DNA of 64,000 nt from Hyphobacterium marinum (GCF_036330325.1 NZ_JAZDRO010000004.1:124001-188000), one strand, 5' to 3'; numbered from the stretch's first letter, positions 1 through 8,474 are shown. Notes: generated from the sequence alone by a model not told the origin. Numbers and translations are program-made.

Positions 1-2
1 GA

Positions 3-59
3 CAGCTGGAAGAGGACCTGACCGGGCTGTTGCTGGGGCAGGGGAGAGGATCACGATGA
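3..59 (+). CDS. 3' end of an upstream gene (partial)
   Basis: An open frame enters from the left edge and ends QLEEDLTGLLLGQGRGSR-stop. Its stop codon overlaps the cysE start in an ATGA arrangement, which suggests translational coupling with cysE. Too little is present to name a family. Confidence 0.45.
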   Translation, partial: QLEEDLTGLLLGQGRGSR

Positions 60-865
60 GCGCCGCCGAACCCGTCAATGCCCGCACCGGTACCGCCGCC
101 GTCTGGTCGCGCCTGCGCGTCGAAGCCGCGTCTGCGGCTGCCGAAGAGCCCATCCTTGCCAGTTTCCTGAATGCTTCCATCCTGCGCCATGACCGGTTTG
201 ACGGCGCTCTGGCGCACCATCTCGCGGCCAAGCTCGCCGATGCCCAGCTCGACGCCATGCTGGCGCGTGATGTCATCGCCAACGCGCTCGCCGCTGACCG
301 GACGATCGCCGACAAGGCAGCGGCCGACATGCTCGCCGTCGATGAGCGCGATCCGGCCTGCCGTTCGCTTCTCCAGCCCTTCCTCTATTTCAAAGGCTTC
401 CTGGCGCTGCAGTCGCACCGCGTTGCCCACTGGCTCTGGGGGGAGGGGCGCGAGACGCTCGCCTTCCACCTGCAAAGCCGCATGTCGGAGCGCTTCGGGG
501 TTGATATTCACCCGGCCGCGCGGATCGGGCAGGGCGTGATGATTGACCACGCGACCGGCGTCGTCATCGGCGAAACCGCCGTTATCGGCAATGATGTCTC
601 CCTTCTGCACGGCGTGACGCTCGGCGGAACGGGTAAGGCCGGCATCGACCGCCACCCCAAGATCGGCGACGGCGTTCTGATCGGGGCCGGCGCGAAAGTG
701 CTCGGCAATATCACGGTCGGCGAGGAAGCCCGCATCGCGGCTGGCTCGGTCGTGCTCGAACCTGTGCCCGCGCATTGCACCGTGGCGGGCGTTCCGGCAA
801 AACCGGTCGGAGGGCGCTGCGCCGAACCGGCCAAGCGCATGGACCAGCAACTCTCCGGCGACTGA
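56..865 (+). CDS. cysE: serine O-acetyltransferase
   Basis: Predicted cytoplasmic serine acetyltransferase: acetyl-CoA + L-serine to O-acetylserine, the first committed step of cysteine synthesis. At 269 residues it matches CysE. It has the N-terminal all-helical SATase domain (about 1-155), then left-handed beta-helix hexapeptide repeats (about 155-255, e.g. IHPAARIGQGVMID and GNDVSLLHGVTLGG). The catalytic Asp-His pair is in IDHATG (about 164-165) and the second conserved His is in DRHPK (about 200). The ATG follows GGGGAGAGG and overlaps the stop of the preceding gene. The C-terminal tail after VAGVPAKPVG is short and lacks a clear C-terminal Ile for OAS sulfhydrylase docking. Confidence 0.95.
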   Translation: MSAAEPVNARTGTAAVWSRLRVEAASAAAEEPILASFLNASILRHDRFDGALAHHLAAKLADAQLDAMLARDVIANALAADRTIADKAAADMLAVDERDPACRSLLQPFLYFKGFLALQSHRVAHWLWGEGRETLAFHLQSRMSERFGVDIHPAARIGQGVMIDHATGVVIGETAVIGNDVSLLHGVTLGGTGKAGIDRHPKIGDGVLIGAGAKVLGNITVGEEARIAAGSVVLEPVPAHCTVAGVPAKPVGGRCAEPAKRMDQQLSGD

Positions 866-940
866 TACGGGTGCGGCGGTTTTCAACCCGCGCCCGACAC
901 GCGATAGACTGACACCGAATCGAACAAAGGACTGACCGAC

Positions 941-1165
941 ATGGCTCCCATCCTCACCGCGGAAGAGGCCACCAAGCTGCAGACCTTCCTCAGCCGGAAG
1001 CTCAATCCCGAACTGGTCGTCCAGCGCCGCCAGCGCCCCGACGAGTGCGCCGAAATCTATATCGGTCAGGAATGCCTCGGCGTGGTGTCGAAGAATATCG
1101 ACGAAGGCGAAACCTCATACTCCTTCGAACTGGTCATCCTCGACCTGGACCTCGAAGAGCTTTGA
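941..1165 (+). CDS. DUF3126 family protein
   Basis: A 74-residue acidic protein matching the small alphaproteobacterial DUF3126 family, whose function is unknown. It has no signal peptide or membrane segment, so it is probably cytoplasmic. It lies 75 bp after cysE on the same strand and may be cotranscribed, as DUF3126 genes often sit near cysE. The ATG is preceded by AAAGGA. It is convergent with the transporter gene, whose stop is 6 bp away. Confidence 0.85.
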   Translation: MAPILTAEEATKLQTFLSRKLNPELVVQRRQRPDECAEIYIGQECLGVVSKNIDEGETSYSFELVILDLDLEEL

Positions 1166-1171
1166 TCGCGG

Positions 1172-2806
1172 TCAGCTCGACAGCACGACATAGACGTAGC
1201 TGACGAAGATCAGGAAGATCAGGACGCTCGAGAAAAACGGGCGTTCGGTCATTCCGTCATCGGATTTTTGAGCGCTCGGATCGACGAGCGAGAGCAGTCC
1301 GTTCTGCAGCTGGCGATTGGTGCGGACTTCAAGCCGGTCAAAAATTGTGGACGTCAGGAATACGACAGCACTGCTGAGCGCCGGGGCCATCAACTCGGCC
1401 ACCATGCTGTTGGGCCGGAAGATGTTCGCAATCGCCACGACCATCGTTGCAACGACGATGACGATAAAGCGTTCCCCAAACGAGAATATCGACATCTTTT
1501 TCAGGCCAAGGGCGTACAGATCCAGCACGAGTGACTTGGGCAGGGCGCTCTTGGCCTCGTCCAGGGTCTGCTTCACTTCGGCGTCGGAATTTGCCGCCCA
1601 AATCCGGATGACCCAATAGCCCTGCTTCTGGGCACCTTTGGAGTCCGCTTCAAATTTTTGCAGCAGGTCAATCACGAGCTGTTCTTGTGAATTGGCCCTC
1701 TGGAATACACGGTCGAGCATGAATGCGATCAGGATCGCGAATATGGCTGCGGGTACGGCCAGTGCATCATAGAACGAGTCCATCTCGAGACCCGGAACGT
1801 AGAAAACGTAGGTTGCCGATAGCATCAGCATCAGCAGGCTGGCCGTATAGGCATAGCTCGGATCAGCCCGGCCATAGATAAGAAGGTTGCTGGCGATGAT
1901 CAGGATGGCACCGAGCGCGATGGCCGGGCCGATCTGATCAAGACCGAAGGCCGCCAGCAGGGCCAGGGACAGGACCGGCGTCAGGTAATAAAGAATGTTG
2001 ATCGACGTGGACCGGGCCATCGTGTTGGCGACGAGATAGAAGCTGGCACCGATTGTCACGATGAACAGTCCCGAGCCCACGGCGAGCCCCAACCCCAGCC
2101 CGCTAAACTCAGTGCCCCGGGGCAGGAAAAGCGCGACGATGATCGGACCGAGCCCGGAGAATATTTTCGTGCCGAGCTGAACCATGAAGGAGGCGGGAAG
2201 CGAGGGGTGGTGTTTTTCGTAGAAGCGAGTGGTCCATATCCCGGCCCCTGAGCTGGTCGCCATGGTGAGGCTGGAGAGCAAGGCAAGGCCAATACCCAAG
2301 GCGAGCATTTCGCCGCTCGGAACGGCGACTTCGCTGGTTTGCGGGCCGCTGTAAACGACGATGGCCAGGCCGATAAAAGCAACGCCCGAAAACACGTAAT
2401 CCGAAGCCAGAAACGGCCGGTAGTGATGCCGCATCCAGACATAGAACAGGTACATGGCAGCAATCGGCCACGTCTCGTAGAGCAGCGTGACCACAGCGGC
2501 GGGCGCGAAATAGACCGCCGCGAAAAGGCTCGCGTGGCTTATCGCATTCGTGATGCCGCCAAATGCAATTGACGCAAAGGCATAGCGGTTCTTGAAGCCG
2601 TCCAGCGTGGCCGCGAGATAGGGCCGGGAATCGCGCTTGCCCCAGATGAACAGGACCGCCGCAGACGCGATCAGCGCGGTGACATGGGCGATGCCGACAA
2701 ACATCAACGGGTTGATCTCGCCCTGAGCAAAGACGGCGACCACCGGATACGATGCGTAGGCCGCGACCGATATCAGCATCAAGATGGCGGCTTGTGACCC
2801 CCGCAT
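1172..2806 (-). CDS. EamA/DMT-family transporter with long C-terminal membrane extension
   Basis: Integral inner-membrane protein of 544 residues. The first ~310 residues read as a ten-helix EamA (drug/metabolite transporter) fold with two similar halves, including a VVTLLYETWPI segment typical of the family. Residues ~315-544 are not part of a normal ~300-residue DMT protein. They contain two more hydrophobic helices, a soluble stretch of about 70 residues (380-430) and three further helices ending close to the C-terminus. The substrate cannot be predicted. The gene is read towards DUF3126, away from the RHS island. A related-family transporter is well supported; the role of the extension is unknown. 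Confidence 0.75.
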   Translation of the reverse strand: MRGSQAAILMLISVAAYASYPVVAVFAQGEINPLMFVGIAHVTALIASAAVLFIWGKRDSRPYLAATLDGFKNRYAFASIAFGGITNAISHASLFAAVYFAPAAVVTLLYETWPIAAMYLFYVWMRHHYRPFLASDYVFSGVAFIGLAIVVYSGPQTSEVAVPSGEMLALGIGLALLSSLTMATSSGAGIWTTRFYEKHHPSLPASFMVQLGTKIFSGLGPIIVALFLPRGTEFSGLGLGLAVGSGLFIVTIGASFYLVANTMARSTSINILYYLTPVLSLALLAAFGLDQIGPAIALGAILIIASNLLIYGRADPSYAYTASLLMLMLSATYVFYVPGLEMDSFYDALAVPAAIFAILIAFMLDRVFQRANSQEQLVIDLLQKFEADSKGAQKQGYWVIRIWAANSDAEVKQTLDEAKSALPKSLVLDLYALGLKKMSIFSFGERFIVIVVATMVVAIANIFRPNSMVAELMAPALSSAVVFLTSTIFDRLEVRTNRQLQNGLLSLVDPSAQKSDDGMTERPFFSSVLIFLIFVSYVYVVLSS

Positions 2807-2969
2807 TTCCCAACCCGTTCCGTTGCTTACCTATAAAAGGGGCAAGCATATCGGGTGCGCCAGCACAAGAAAAAACGGCCCCGCCGTCGATTGCAGGGCC
2901 GTTCAATCCAAGGAACCAGCTTTCGAGGGCGTCGCGTTTGCCCTTGGACCGGGGGGCGGGACAGCCTTG

Positions 2970-3196
2970 CCAACCCTGCCAGACAACAGCTCGAACGCGG
3001 TGACGGAGCGCTACGTCCACGCCGGGGGCCTCGGCGCGCCGGTGGCGCAGTATGATGGCGCAGACGGACTCGTCGGGCGCTCTGGTGGGCGCGATCAACA
3101 GCTATGACCCCCGCTTTCGCGAGGGCAGGCGAGTAAGGCATCGAGGCCTCGGGCAATGCCGGCGCGTTCGGCTATGCCGGCCAGTTCCGCCTGCCG
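2970..3196 (+). pseudogene. Frameshifted RHS-repeat core remnant
   Basis: Pieces of an RHS core are readable in three different frames. The first is TERYVHAGGLGAPVAQYDG near 3000-3060, the next is SSGALVGAINSYDPRF near 3072-3120, and the third is ASGNAGAFGYAGQFRLP near 3145-3196, which lies just behind an in-frame TAA. Together they match the expected order of an RHS core just before the conserved YGAGPGRFLQTDPIG element. The gene is therefore broken by at least two frame changes. The left boundary is approximate. Confidence 0.7.
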
Positions 3197-4087
3197 ATGG
3201 ATCACATGACCTTGAACCGCAACCGGGTCTACGGGGCCGGCCCCGGCCGCTTCCTCCAGACCGACCCGATCGGGCAGAACGGCGGGCTGAACCTCTATGG
3301 CTATACCGGCGGGGATCCGGTGAACTTCACCGACCCGTGGGGGTTGGCAGCGTGCGACGACTCCGAAGTCGAAGACTGTGTCCCTGTCGATGGAGACTGT
3401 CGAGGTGCCTATGCCCGATGCGGTTCGGTAAGCGGTGACCCACTCCGTGATTGGTTAAATGACCCTAACCATTGGCCGGCAGGTTTGATAACAGTCACGT
3501 ATGAAGATGCTTTTAGTGTCAGGGATGTAATTACAGTGACCGCGCCCCGACCAAGAGAAAACAGGTGTGCATTGGGTACAGGGGGGAGGGCCAGTGAGGC
3601 CGCAATGATGGAGTCACTTGGGCTAGGACGCACCTTCCTTGAAGATTCCGACAATTTCGGAGGCAGAGTAACCAATTCTTTGATAAACCCTGTAGTTTTT
3701 AACTTAAGTGCTGGGCACCGATATCGTCTTATCGAGTTGCAATTCGCGAGCTATGGTCCTGCTCCTCCACTGTCTGCGGCTCGCAGCGGCTATAATTTGT
3801 CTAGGCCAGTCCCAACTGGTTCGTGGGGCCAAGGTATGCGAGCACTTAGTGTTGGTGGTTTAGCCAGTTCCTTAAATAATTCAGCATGGGTTACGTACCG
3901 TGCTAACGGTGGCACTTGGGATAGAACGTATTCGCTAGCGGCTAACGGCGCTAGAACAACCCAGTGGCTAGAAGTCAGACCTGGTGAGCCAGTATCGGCC
4001 ACAATTCGTGGCCTTACACTTACGAATGTAAGCGTACGGGCAATTGGATATACATATTATCCGCAATTCTATTTGTGTGGTGATTGA
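3197..4087 (+). CDS. RHS core end fused to a variable C-terminal tip domain
   Basis: The frame opens with the hallmark RHS C-terminal core: RVYGAGPGRFLQTDPIG, then NLYGYTGGDPVNFTDPWGL (residues ~11-50). After the DPWGL boundary comes a ~245-residue tip that I do not recognise. In RHS proteins this position holds the polymorphic toxin. Base composition drops clearly after ~3430 compared with the ~65% GC neighbours. The ATG at 3197 is inside the ancestral protein, so this is probably a cut-off tip and not a functional start. A short Val-Thr-Ala-Pro-Arg element (VITVTAPRPRE) occurs before the last domain. Toxin activity is inferred from position only. Confidence 0.6.
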   Translation: MDHMTLNRNRVYGAGPGRFLQTDPIGQNGGLNLYGYTGGDPVNFTDPWGLAACDDSEVEDCVPVDGDCRGAYARCGSVSGDPLRDWLNDPNHWPAGLITVTYEDAFSVRDVITVTAPRPRENRCALGTGGRASEAAMMESLGLGRTFLEDSDNFGGRVTNSLINPVVFNLSAGHRYRLIELQFASYGPAPPLSAARSGYNLSRPVPTGSWGQGMRALSVGGLASSLNNSAWVTYRANGGTWDRTYSLAANGARTTQWLEVRPGEPVSATIRGLTLTNVSVRAIGYTYYPQFYLCGD

Positions 4088-4089
4088 GC

Positions 4090-4431
4090 ATGAAAAAGGC
4101 TGTATTTATACCTTTTGTATTTTTGTGTGGCTGCCACTTTGTTGCCGACAGCAGTTGTTATGTTTCTCTAACAGAAAGTCGAGAATCATACATAAATAAC
4201 CACCAAATTTCTAATTTATATGATGATATAATATCTTTATATAACAGTGGAATTTTAAATGAAACGCCAATTATAGAGGATAATGTGATTTTCTTTTATG
4301 GAAATTGTGAAGAAATATACGCAAGGTTTTCAAATCTAGAAAATTTTCATATTGATGAAATTGAAAAAAATCAATACGACTTAGCTAGAAGGAGGAGTTA
4401 TGCGGACCCACCCCCATTGCGTCTAGAGTGA
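4090..4431 (+). CDS. AT-rich small exported/lipoprotein-like protein, possible immunity protein
   Basis: A very AT-rich ORF directly after the RHS tip. The ATG at 4090 lies 2 bp after the tip's stop; a TTG at 4084 is an alternative start. The N-terminus MKKAVFIPFVFLCGCHF is a short signal sequence with a Cys that could be lipidated (loose lipobox). The ~114-residue product has no recognisable family. Its position immediately 3' of an RHS tip is where immunity genes sit, so that role is inferred. The last ~10 codons (ADPPPLRLE) are GC-rich and look like junction sequence, so the native C-terminus may have been lost. Confidence 0.5.
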   Translation: MKKAVFIPFVFLCGCHFVADSSCYVSLTESRESYINNHQISNLYDDIISLYNSGILNETPIIEDNVIFFYGNCEEIYARFSNLENFHIDEIEKNQYDLARRRSYADPPPLRLE

Positions 4432-4751
4432 CGAGCTACGCCTATGACAGTACGCACCGTCTGTTGACGCTGTCGCATGATCTCTCGGGCGCCACGAACG
4501 ACGTGACCTTCACCTATGCCTATAATCCGGCCGGTCAGATCATCTCGCGCACGATCTCGAACGACAATTACGTCTTCGGTGGCTTTGCCAACGAGGACGT
4601 CACCGACCAGCATAACGGCCTCAACCAGTTGACTTGAGATCGGCTCGAGCAGCCTGACGCACGACACGGCGGGCAATATCACCAACGATACGCTCAACAC
4701 GCTGGTCTATGACCAGGAGAACCGTCCGGTCTCCTCGACCGACGGAGTTGA
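4428..4751 (+). pseudogene. Orphan RHS YD-repeat fragment
   Basis: RHS/YD repeats resume immediately after the AT-rich gene: TSYAYDSTHRLLTLSHD, then TYAYNPAGQIISRT. They run to a stop at 4635. After a frame change they continue as SSSLTHDTAGNITNDTL and LVYDQENRPVSSTDG. These repeats belong upstream of an RHS core but here lie downstream of the core and tip, so they are left over from a second or rearranged RHS gene. The likeness ends near 4750, just before the phoH terminator. Confidence 0.7.
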
Positions 4752-4761
4752 AACACCCCCC

Positions 4762-4795
4762 AAACAGAACCGGCGGAGCCATGAGGCCCCGCCGG
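4762..4795 (-). terminator. Probable terminator of phoH
   Basis: The hairpin CCGGCGGGGCC-TCAT-GGCTCCGCCGG (minus strand, one mismatch) starts about 30 bases after the phoH stop and is followed by a T-containing run. It is flanked by an outer GAAACACC/GGTGTTTC pairing. Confidence 0.6.
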
Positions 4796-4823
4796 CGGTG
4801 TTTCAGACCTGACTGACGGTGAG

Positions 4824-5588
4824 TTAGAGCACGTCGAGCATGGAGGCGACGAGCGGATGGCGAACGATGTCGCCCTGGTCGAGCCGGACCACGGCGATGT
4901 CGTCGACCTGTTCGAGCTTTTCCGAGATCGCCGACAGGCCGGAGAGTTCCGGCAGAAGGTCGGTCTGGGCCGGGTCGCCGGTCACGGTCATGGTCGAGTG
5001 CCACCCCAGCCGCGTCAGCAGCATTTTCAGCTGGCCGTAGGTGCAGTTCTGGGCCTCGTCGACGACGACGAAGGCATTGTTGAGCGTGCGCCCGCGCATG
5101 TATCCGATGGGCGCGATCTCGATCAGACCTTCGGCCATGAAGGCTTTCAGCTTTTTCGGGCTTAGCCGGTCGGTCAGCGCGTCATAGAGCGGGCGCAGAT
5201 AGGGGGCGAGTTTCTCCTCCATTGCGCCGGGCAGGAAGCCGATACTCTCGCCGGCCTCCACGGCCGGGCGCGACAGGACGATGCGCGAGACCTCGCCTTT
5301 TTCCAGCGCCTCGACCGCCTTGGCGACGGCGAGATAGGTCTTGCCCGTGCCCGCAGGCCCGAGCGCGAGGACGAGATTGTGCGTATCGATGGCCTTCATG
5401 AGCCGTTTCTGGCCTTCGGAACGCGGTTTGACGGTTTTCACATAGCTCTGGTCGCGCATCGGCTCGCGATCATCGGGGCTCCAGCTTGTGCCCGGGAAAA
5501 GGGCGCGGACTTTGGTCTGCTCGTCTTTATAGTGATCGGAATTGAATTCACCGGCAGTGCTGCGACGCTTTGCGGACCGTTTGGCCAT
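4824..5588 (-). CDS. PhoH family ATPase (PhoH-like)
   Basis: A 254-residue cytoplasmic PhoH-type NTPase. Walker A is in LALGPAGTGKT (about 75-85), Walker B is VVVDEAQN, and TVTGDPAQTDL follows. This is the short PhoH form without an added PIN or KH domain. PhoH proteins bind ATP and are linked to RNA metabolism and stress; the exact activity here is inferred. I chose ATG 5588 (MAKRSAKRRS...) because the open frame upstream of it is not protein-like and includes a terminator-like hairpin. It is divergent from the carbonic-anhydrase-like gene. Confidence 0.88.
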   Translation of the reverse strand: MAKRSAKRRSTAGEFNSDHYKDEQTKVRALFPGTSWSPDDREPMRDQSYVKTVKPRSEGQKRLMKAIDTHNLVLALGPAGTGKTYLAVAKAVEALEKGEVSRIVLSRPAVEAGESIGFLPGAMEEKLAPYLRPLYDALTDRLSPKKLKAFMAEGLIEIAPIGYMRGRTLNNAFVVVDEAQNCTYGQLKMLLTRLGWHSTMTVTGDPAQTDLLPELSGLSAISEKLEQVDDIAVVRLDQGDIVRHPLVASMLDVL

Positions 5589-5882
5589 GTCGAGGGTCTC
5601 CAGATACAAAAAACCCCCCGGCGGGAAGCAGGGGGGCGACAAACGCGGCTCAAGGCTTGGATTCCGGAACGGGCGTCCAGATGGTCTCCCGGCATGCCGG
5701 GCTCTGGCGGTGGTGTGCATTGCATGTGCACGATGGCTCTGTAGCCTCCCCTCCGGACCGTTTGCGACCCGACCCAACCCGTCGAATCGCATAGGCAGTA
5801 TCAGTGTAATTCGGTGAACAATTCCTAAGCATTCTTTTCGCAGGAATTTCACAATTCGGATGAACGAGAAGGAACTCACCCC
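5589..5882. other. Divergent intergenic region phoH / carbonic-anhydrase-like gene
   Basis: About 290 bases with no convincing gene. It should carry the promoters of both flanking genes and includes the phoH-side hairpin. The segment 5790-5880 is more AT-rich and is the likely promoter region for the rightward gene. No -35/-10 pair stood out clearly. Confidence 0.5.
5608..5636 (-). terminator. Terminator-like hairpin in the phoH leader
   Basis: On the minus strand a C6 stem, an 11-base loop and a G6 stem are followed by six T residues, ending about 20 bases before the phoH start codon. Nothing coding lies upstream on this strand, so it would act on a short leader or small RNA rather than on another gene. 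Confidence 0.5.
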
Positions 5883-6413
5883 ATGACGATCTTTGCGCTC
5901 GGCGACCGCGAACCCGTCCTGCCAGCCAGCGGCAACTATTGGGTGGCCCCCAGCGCGGAAGTGATGGGGCATGTGATCCTGAAGGAGAATGCCAGCGTCT
6001 GGTATGGCGCGGTGCTGCGCGGCGACAATGATCCGATTGAAATCGGGGAGGACTCCAACGTCCAGGATGGCTCGGTCCTGCATACCGACGAGGGCGTGCC
6101 GCTGACGGTGGGGAGAGGCGTGACCATCGGCCACCAAGCCATGTTGCATGGCTGTACGATTGGCGATTACAGCCTCATCGGCATTGGCGCGACGATCCTC
6201 AACGGCGCGAAGATCGGCTCGAATTGCGTGATCGGCGCGCATGCCCTCATTACCGAAGGCAAGGTCATACCCGACAATTCACTGGTCGTCGGCGCGCCGG
6301 GCCGGGTCGCCAAGACGCTGGGGCCGGAGATGGGAGAAATCCTGAAGGCGTCGGCGGATCATTATGTCGCCAACTGGAAACGTCACCGCGACGGGTTACG
6401 TGTCATCACTTGA
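5883..6413 (+). CDS. Gamma-carbonic anhydrase family protein
   Basis: A 176-residue left-handed beta-helix protein of the gamma-carbonic anhydrase-like (YrdA/PaaY-like) family, expected to be a cytoplasmic trimer with one metal per interface. Hexapeptide repeats run through most of the chain. Ligand-type histidines are in VLHTDEG and GHQAMLHGC, the usual three-His arrangement. It may hydrate CO2 or act as an acyl-CoA-related enzyme; sequence alone does not decide. Its 3' end overlaps the 3' end of the GYF-domain gene by 18 bp (convergent). Confidence 0.88.
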   Translation: MTIFALGDREPVLPASGNYWVAPSAEVMGHVILKENASVWYGAVLRGDNDPIEIGEDSNVQDGSVLHTDEGVPLTVGRGVTIGHQAMLHGCTIGDYSLIGIGATILNGAKIGSNCVIGAHALITEGKVIPDNSLVVGAPGRVAKTLGPEMGEILKASADHYVANWKRHRDGLRVIT

Positions 6414-6935
6414 ACGGGTGCCGCCCGGGTTCCAGACCTCGCGGATGCGCTGGTCGATGGTGTCGCCGAGATTGAACCAGGCCGTCTTGTTGCGTGACGC
6501 ATCGACGATGAAGAGGCTGTCATCGCGGTCGAGCAGATGGCTCAGCTCGTTGCGCAGGCGTGCCGCGCTGGATGCGGTCCGCAAGAGCCACACTCCGTCG
6601 ACGATTTTGGTCTCGTCACCAAAATGGGACAGGGCGCTCTGGAACGCGCTTCCCGTTTCGGAACGGATGTCGGCGACAATGATAAAATTCGAGGCCTGGC
6701 CTTCGCCGCCAGAGCGGTCATTGGCAGCACCACGAGCCTGGTCCAGCCAGCCGCGCAGGATCTCGACTTCCAGCGCGGGTTTCCAGCCGCCATCGCGCTC
6801 GATGGAGACGAGCGAATGGGCCGCGACGCGGCCTTCCTGGATGAAGCCGCGCATCTGGGCCTGCGTGTACGGCCCGTAGACGCGGCCATCGACCTTGACG
6901 AACCACGTTTTCGTGGTTCCGCCATCGCGGGACAT
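6396..6935 (-). CDS. GYF-domain (GYF_2) protein
   Basis: About 179 residues. The N-terminal ~50 residues form a GYF_2 domain (WFVKVDGRVYGPYTQAQM..GWKP), normally a peptide-binding module. The C-terminal ~100 residues form an unrecognised alpha/beta domain with alternating hydrophobic strands (NFIIVADI, DSLFIVDASRNKTAWFNL). No signal peptide is seen, so it is probably cytoplasmic. ATG 6935 (MSRDGGT) places the GYF domain at the N-terminus; an upstream in-frame ATG at 6974 is possible. Its partner and role are unknown. Confidence 0.7.
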   Translation of the reverse strand: MSRDGGTTKTWFVKVDGRVYGPYTQAQMRGFIQEGRVAAHSLVSIERDGGWKPALEVEILRGWLDQARGAANDRSGGEGQASNFIIVADIRSETGSAFQSALSHFGDETKIVDGVWLLRTASSAARLRNELSHLLDRDDSLFIVDASRNKTAWFNLGDTIDQRIREVWNPGGTRSSDDT

Positions 6936-7036
6936 GCTGGACGCTCTATTTTGGCTTCGCTGGAACATAACCACACGGGTTTGGCAAAAATCGGGCCAGA
7001 GCCTGCACGCTCCGTCCTGAACCGGCGGTAACGAGC

Positions 7037-7681
7037 TTAACCGGCTTGTGCGACGGAATTGGTGTCTTGTGCAGTGGATCGCTGCGATTCGGGCGGATCG
7101 AACGCCACGGCAAAGCCGTTTTCCAGTATGCGGGCTACGTTCCCATGCATTTCGCCGACCTGAACGCGTTCGCCGACGCGGGGGCGTTCCAGGCAGGCAA
7201 AGGCCGCCCCGCTGATCGACACGTCAATGACGTCGGCCTGGATCATCACGCCATCGCGCAGCTTGACCGTTGCCCGTCCCTTGCCGGGACGGCGCGAGGC
7301 CACCCGGTCTTCGTCGAGGCCGAGGCGTTCCATATTGAACCGCCAGGTAATGGCGTCGGCCAGCCGGTCGCGCTTGGGCTGGCTGGCCTGAAAACGCAGG
7401 CTGAACCAGTTTGCGCCCTGGCGCAGAACTTCGCCCTCGATCCGGCCGAGCCCGTCAATCATCAGGACGACGCGTGTTCCGGGGGCCGGGGGTGCCTTGG
7501 CAAGGATTTTCGCGCCGCCGGGCGAAACATCGATCAGGCGGCAAGGCTGTTCACCGGCGCGCTCGGCCAGAAACCGGCCGCGCATGGCCAATTCGACACG
7601 GCGATGCCGCCGCCGCTCTTGCGCGCCGCGGGCAGCAATCTTGATCTTTCTCCGATCCAGGCGGCCGGGCTTGTCCAGCAT
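7037..7681 (-). CDS. Tandem PilZ-domain protein
   Basis: A 214-residue cytoplasmic protein with two PilZ domains. The first has the c-di-GMP-binding RRxxR-type motif in ERRRHRR (about 22-28) and the DxSxxG motif DVSPGG (about 50). The second has KGRATVKLRDG and DVSISGAAF (about 155-163) but a weaker arginine motif (RRPGKGR). Only the first domain looks fully equipped to bind cyclic-di-GMP, so this is a candidate effector. Neighbouring holdfast and secreted-fibre genes suggest a surface-attachment role, but no direct link is visible. Confidence 0.8.
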   Translation of the reverse strand: MLDKPGRLDRRKIKIAARGAQERRRHRRVELAMRGRFLAERAGEQPCRLIDVSPGGAKILAKAPPAPGTRVVLMIDGLGRIEGEVLRQGANWFSLRFQASQPKRDRLADAITWRFNMERLGLDEDRVASRRPGKGRATVKLRDGVMIQADVIDVSISGAAFACLERPRVGERVQVGEMHGNVARILENGFAVAFDPPESQRSTAQDTNSVAQAG

Positions 7682-7739
7682 CTGCTTGCTCCAGTGAGCG
7701 CGCAGTGTCGGCCAATCGAGTTAAGAAGGGCTTGCCGGA

Positions 7740-8303
7740 TCAGCCGTCATTTGCAGGGCGCGGCGGCACGCGTGCGCTGCCATAAGACAGCCCCGAAAGG
7801 CCGCTGGGCCATTTGCGCTTCGGCAGGCGGGCTTCGATCAGGCTCTGGCGGACAATGGGCCGCCGTTTGAGCGCGTCGACCGGATCCATCGGCTGGAACA
7901 GTCCCAGGATACGGTCAGTCTGTCCGTCTCCGCCTTTCAGCGGCAGCAGCGTGATCTCGGCGGTGATGGTCGCACCGTCCAGCGTGCCGGCTTCGACCAG
8001 TGCCGAAGCGGGGGCCGGACCGCAGATCGCGGCCTCGAGGAGGGCCCGCATGTGGTCGCGGTCATAGCCCTGCCACAGGCTGAGGAAGTTCTGCTCGCGG
8101 AACTCGCGCCGGTAGAGATCGCACAGTCCCGTTCCGGCCAGGCGGAACAGGTGGTGATCCGGATCGGCACGGTAAAGGATGAAGAGGCGGCTCAGCAGAT
8201 TGCCGATCTCGCGGGGCGCAATGTCCATGCGGCGCGGGATCGCCGCACCGAAACGGCGGGACTCCCAATATGAATGAAGCGCCTTGGAATGGGCGTGCAG
8301 CAC
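7740..8303 (-). CDS. PAS-domain protein (PAS_5 / DUF1488-like family)
   Basis: A 187-residue protein of the short alphaproteobacterial PAS_5 type. SYWESRRFGAAIPRRMDI is the characteristic start, then PREIGNLLSRLFILYR, a FRLAGTGLCDLYRREF core and a C-terminal variable tail. No output domain is attached, so it may sense a small molecule or act through a partner. It is in the same orientation as the PilZ gene, 58 bp upstream of it, and could be cotranscribed. Confidence 0.72.
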   Translation of the reverse strand: MLHAHSKALHSYWESRRFGAAIPRRMDIAPREIGNLLSRLFILYRADPDHHLFRLAGTGLCDLYRREFREQNFLSLWQGYDRDHMRALLEAAICGPAPASALVEAGTLDGATITAEITLLPLKGGDGQTDRILGLFQPMDPVDALKRRPIVRQSLIEARLPKRKWPSGLSGLSYGSARVPPRPANDG

Positions 8304-8474
8304 GGCCTGGCTCCTGCAAATGGCTGAACGGCTGCGTTAACCCAGCGCCGTCCCGAATTGACCAGCAGGCTTCAAGTTCGGGGCCATACCCCAAAAAGGC
8401 GAGCCGCGGACACGCCAGTGGCGAATCCGGCCCGCCCCTTGCACGGCAGGGGGCAGAATCAAGGGAGCAGCATC

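Noticed and set aside
2784..3107. Complete small protein over the RHS fragment
   Set aside because: Its second half matches an RHS core only until a stop; the rest overlaps the transporter promoter, so it is debris.
5589..6242. Extension of phoH to a 472-residue protein
   Set aside because: The upstream part includes a hairpin and runs antisense into the carbonic-anhydrase-like gene; ATG 5588 matches the PhoH family start.
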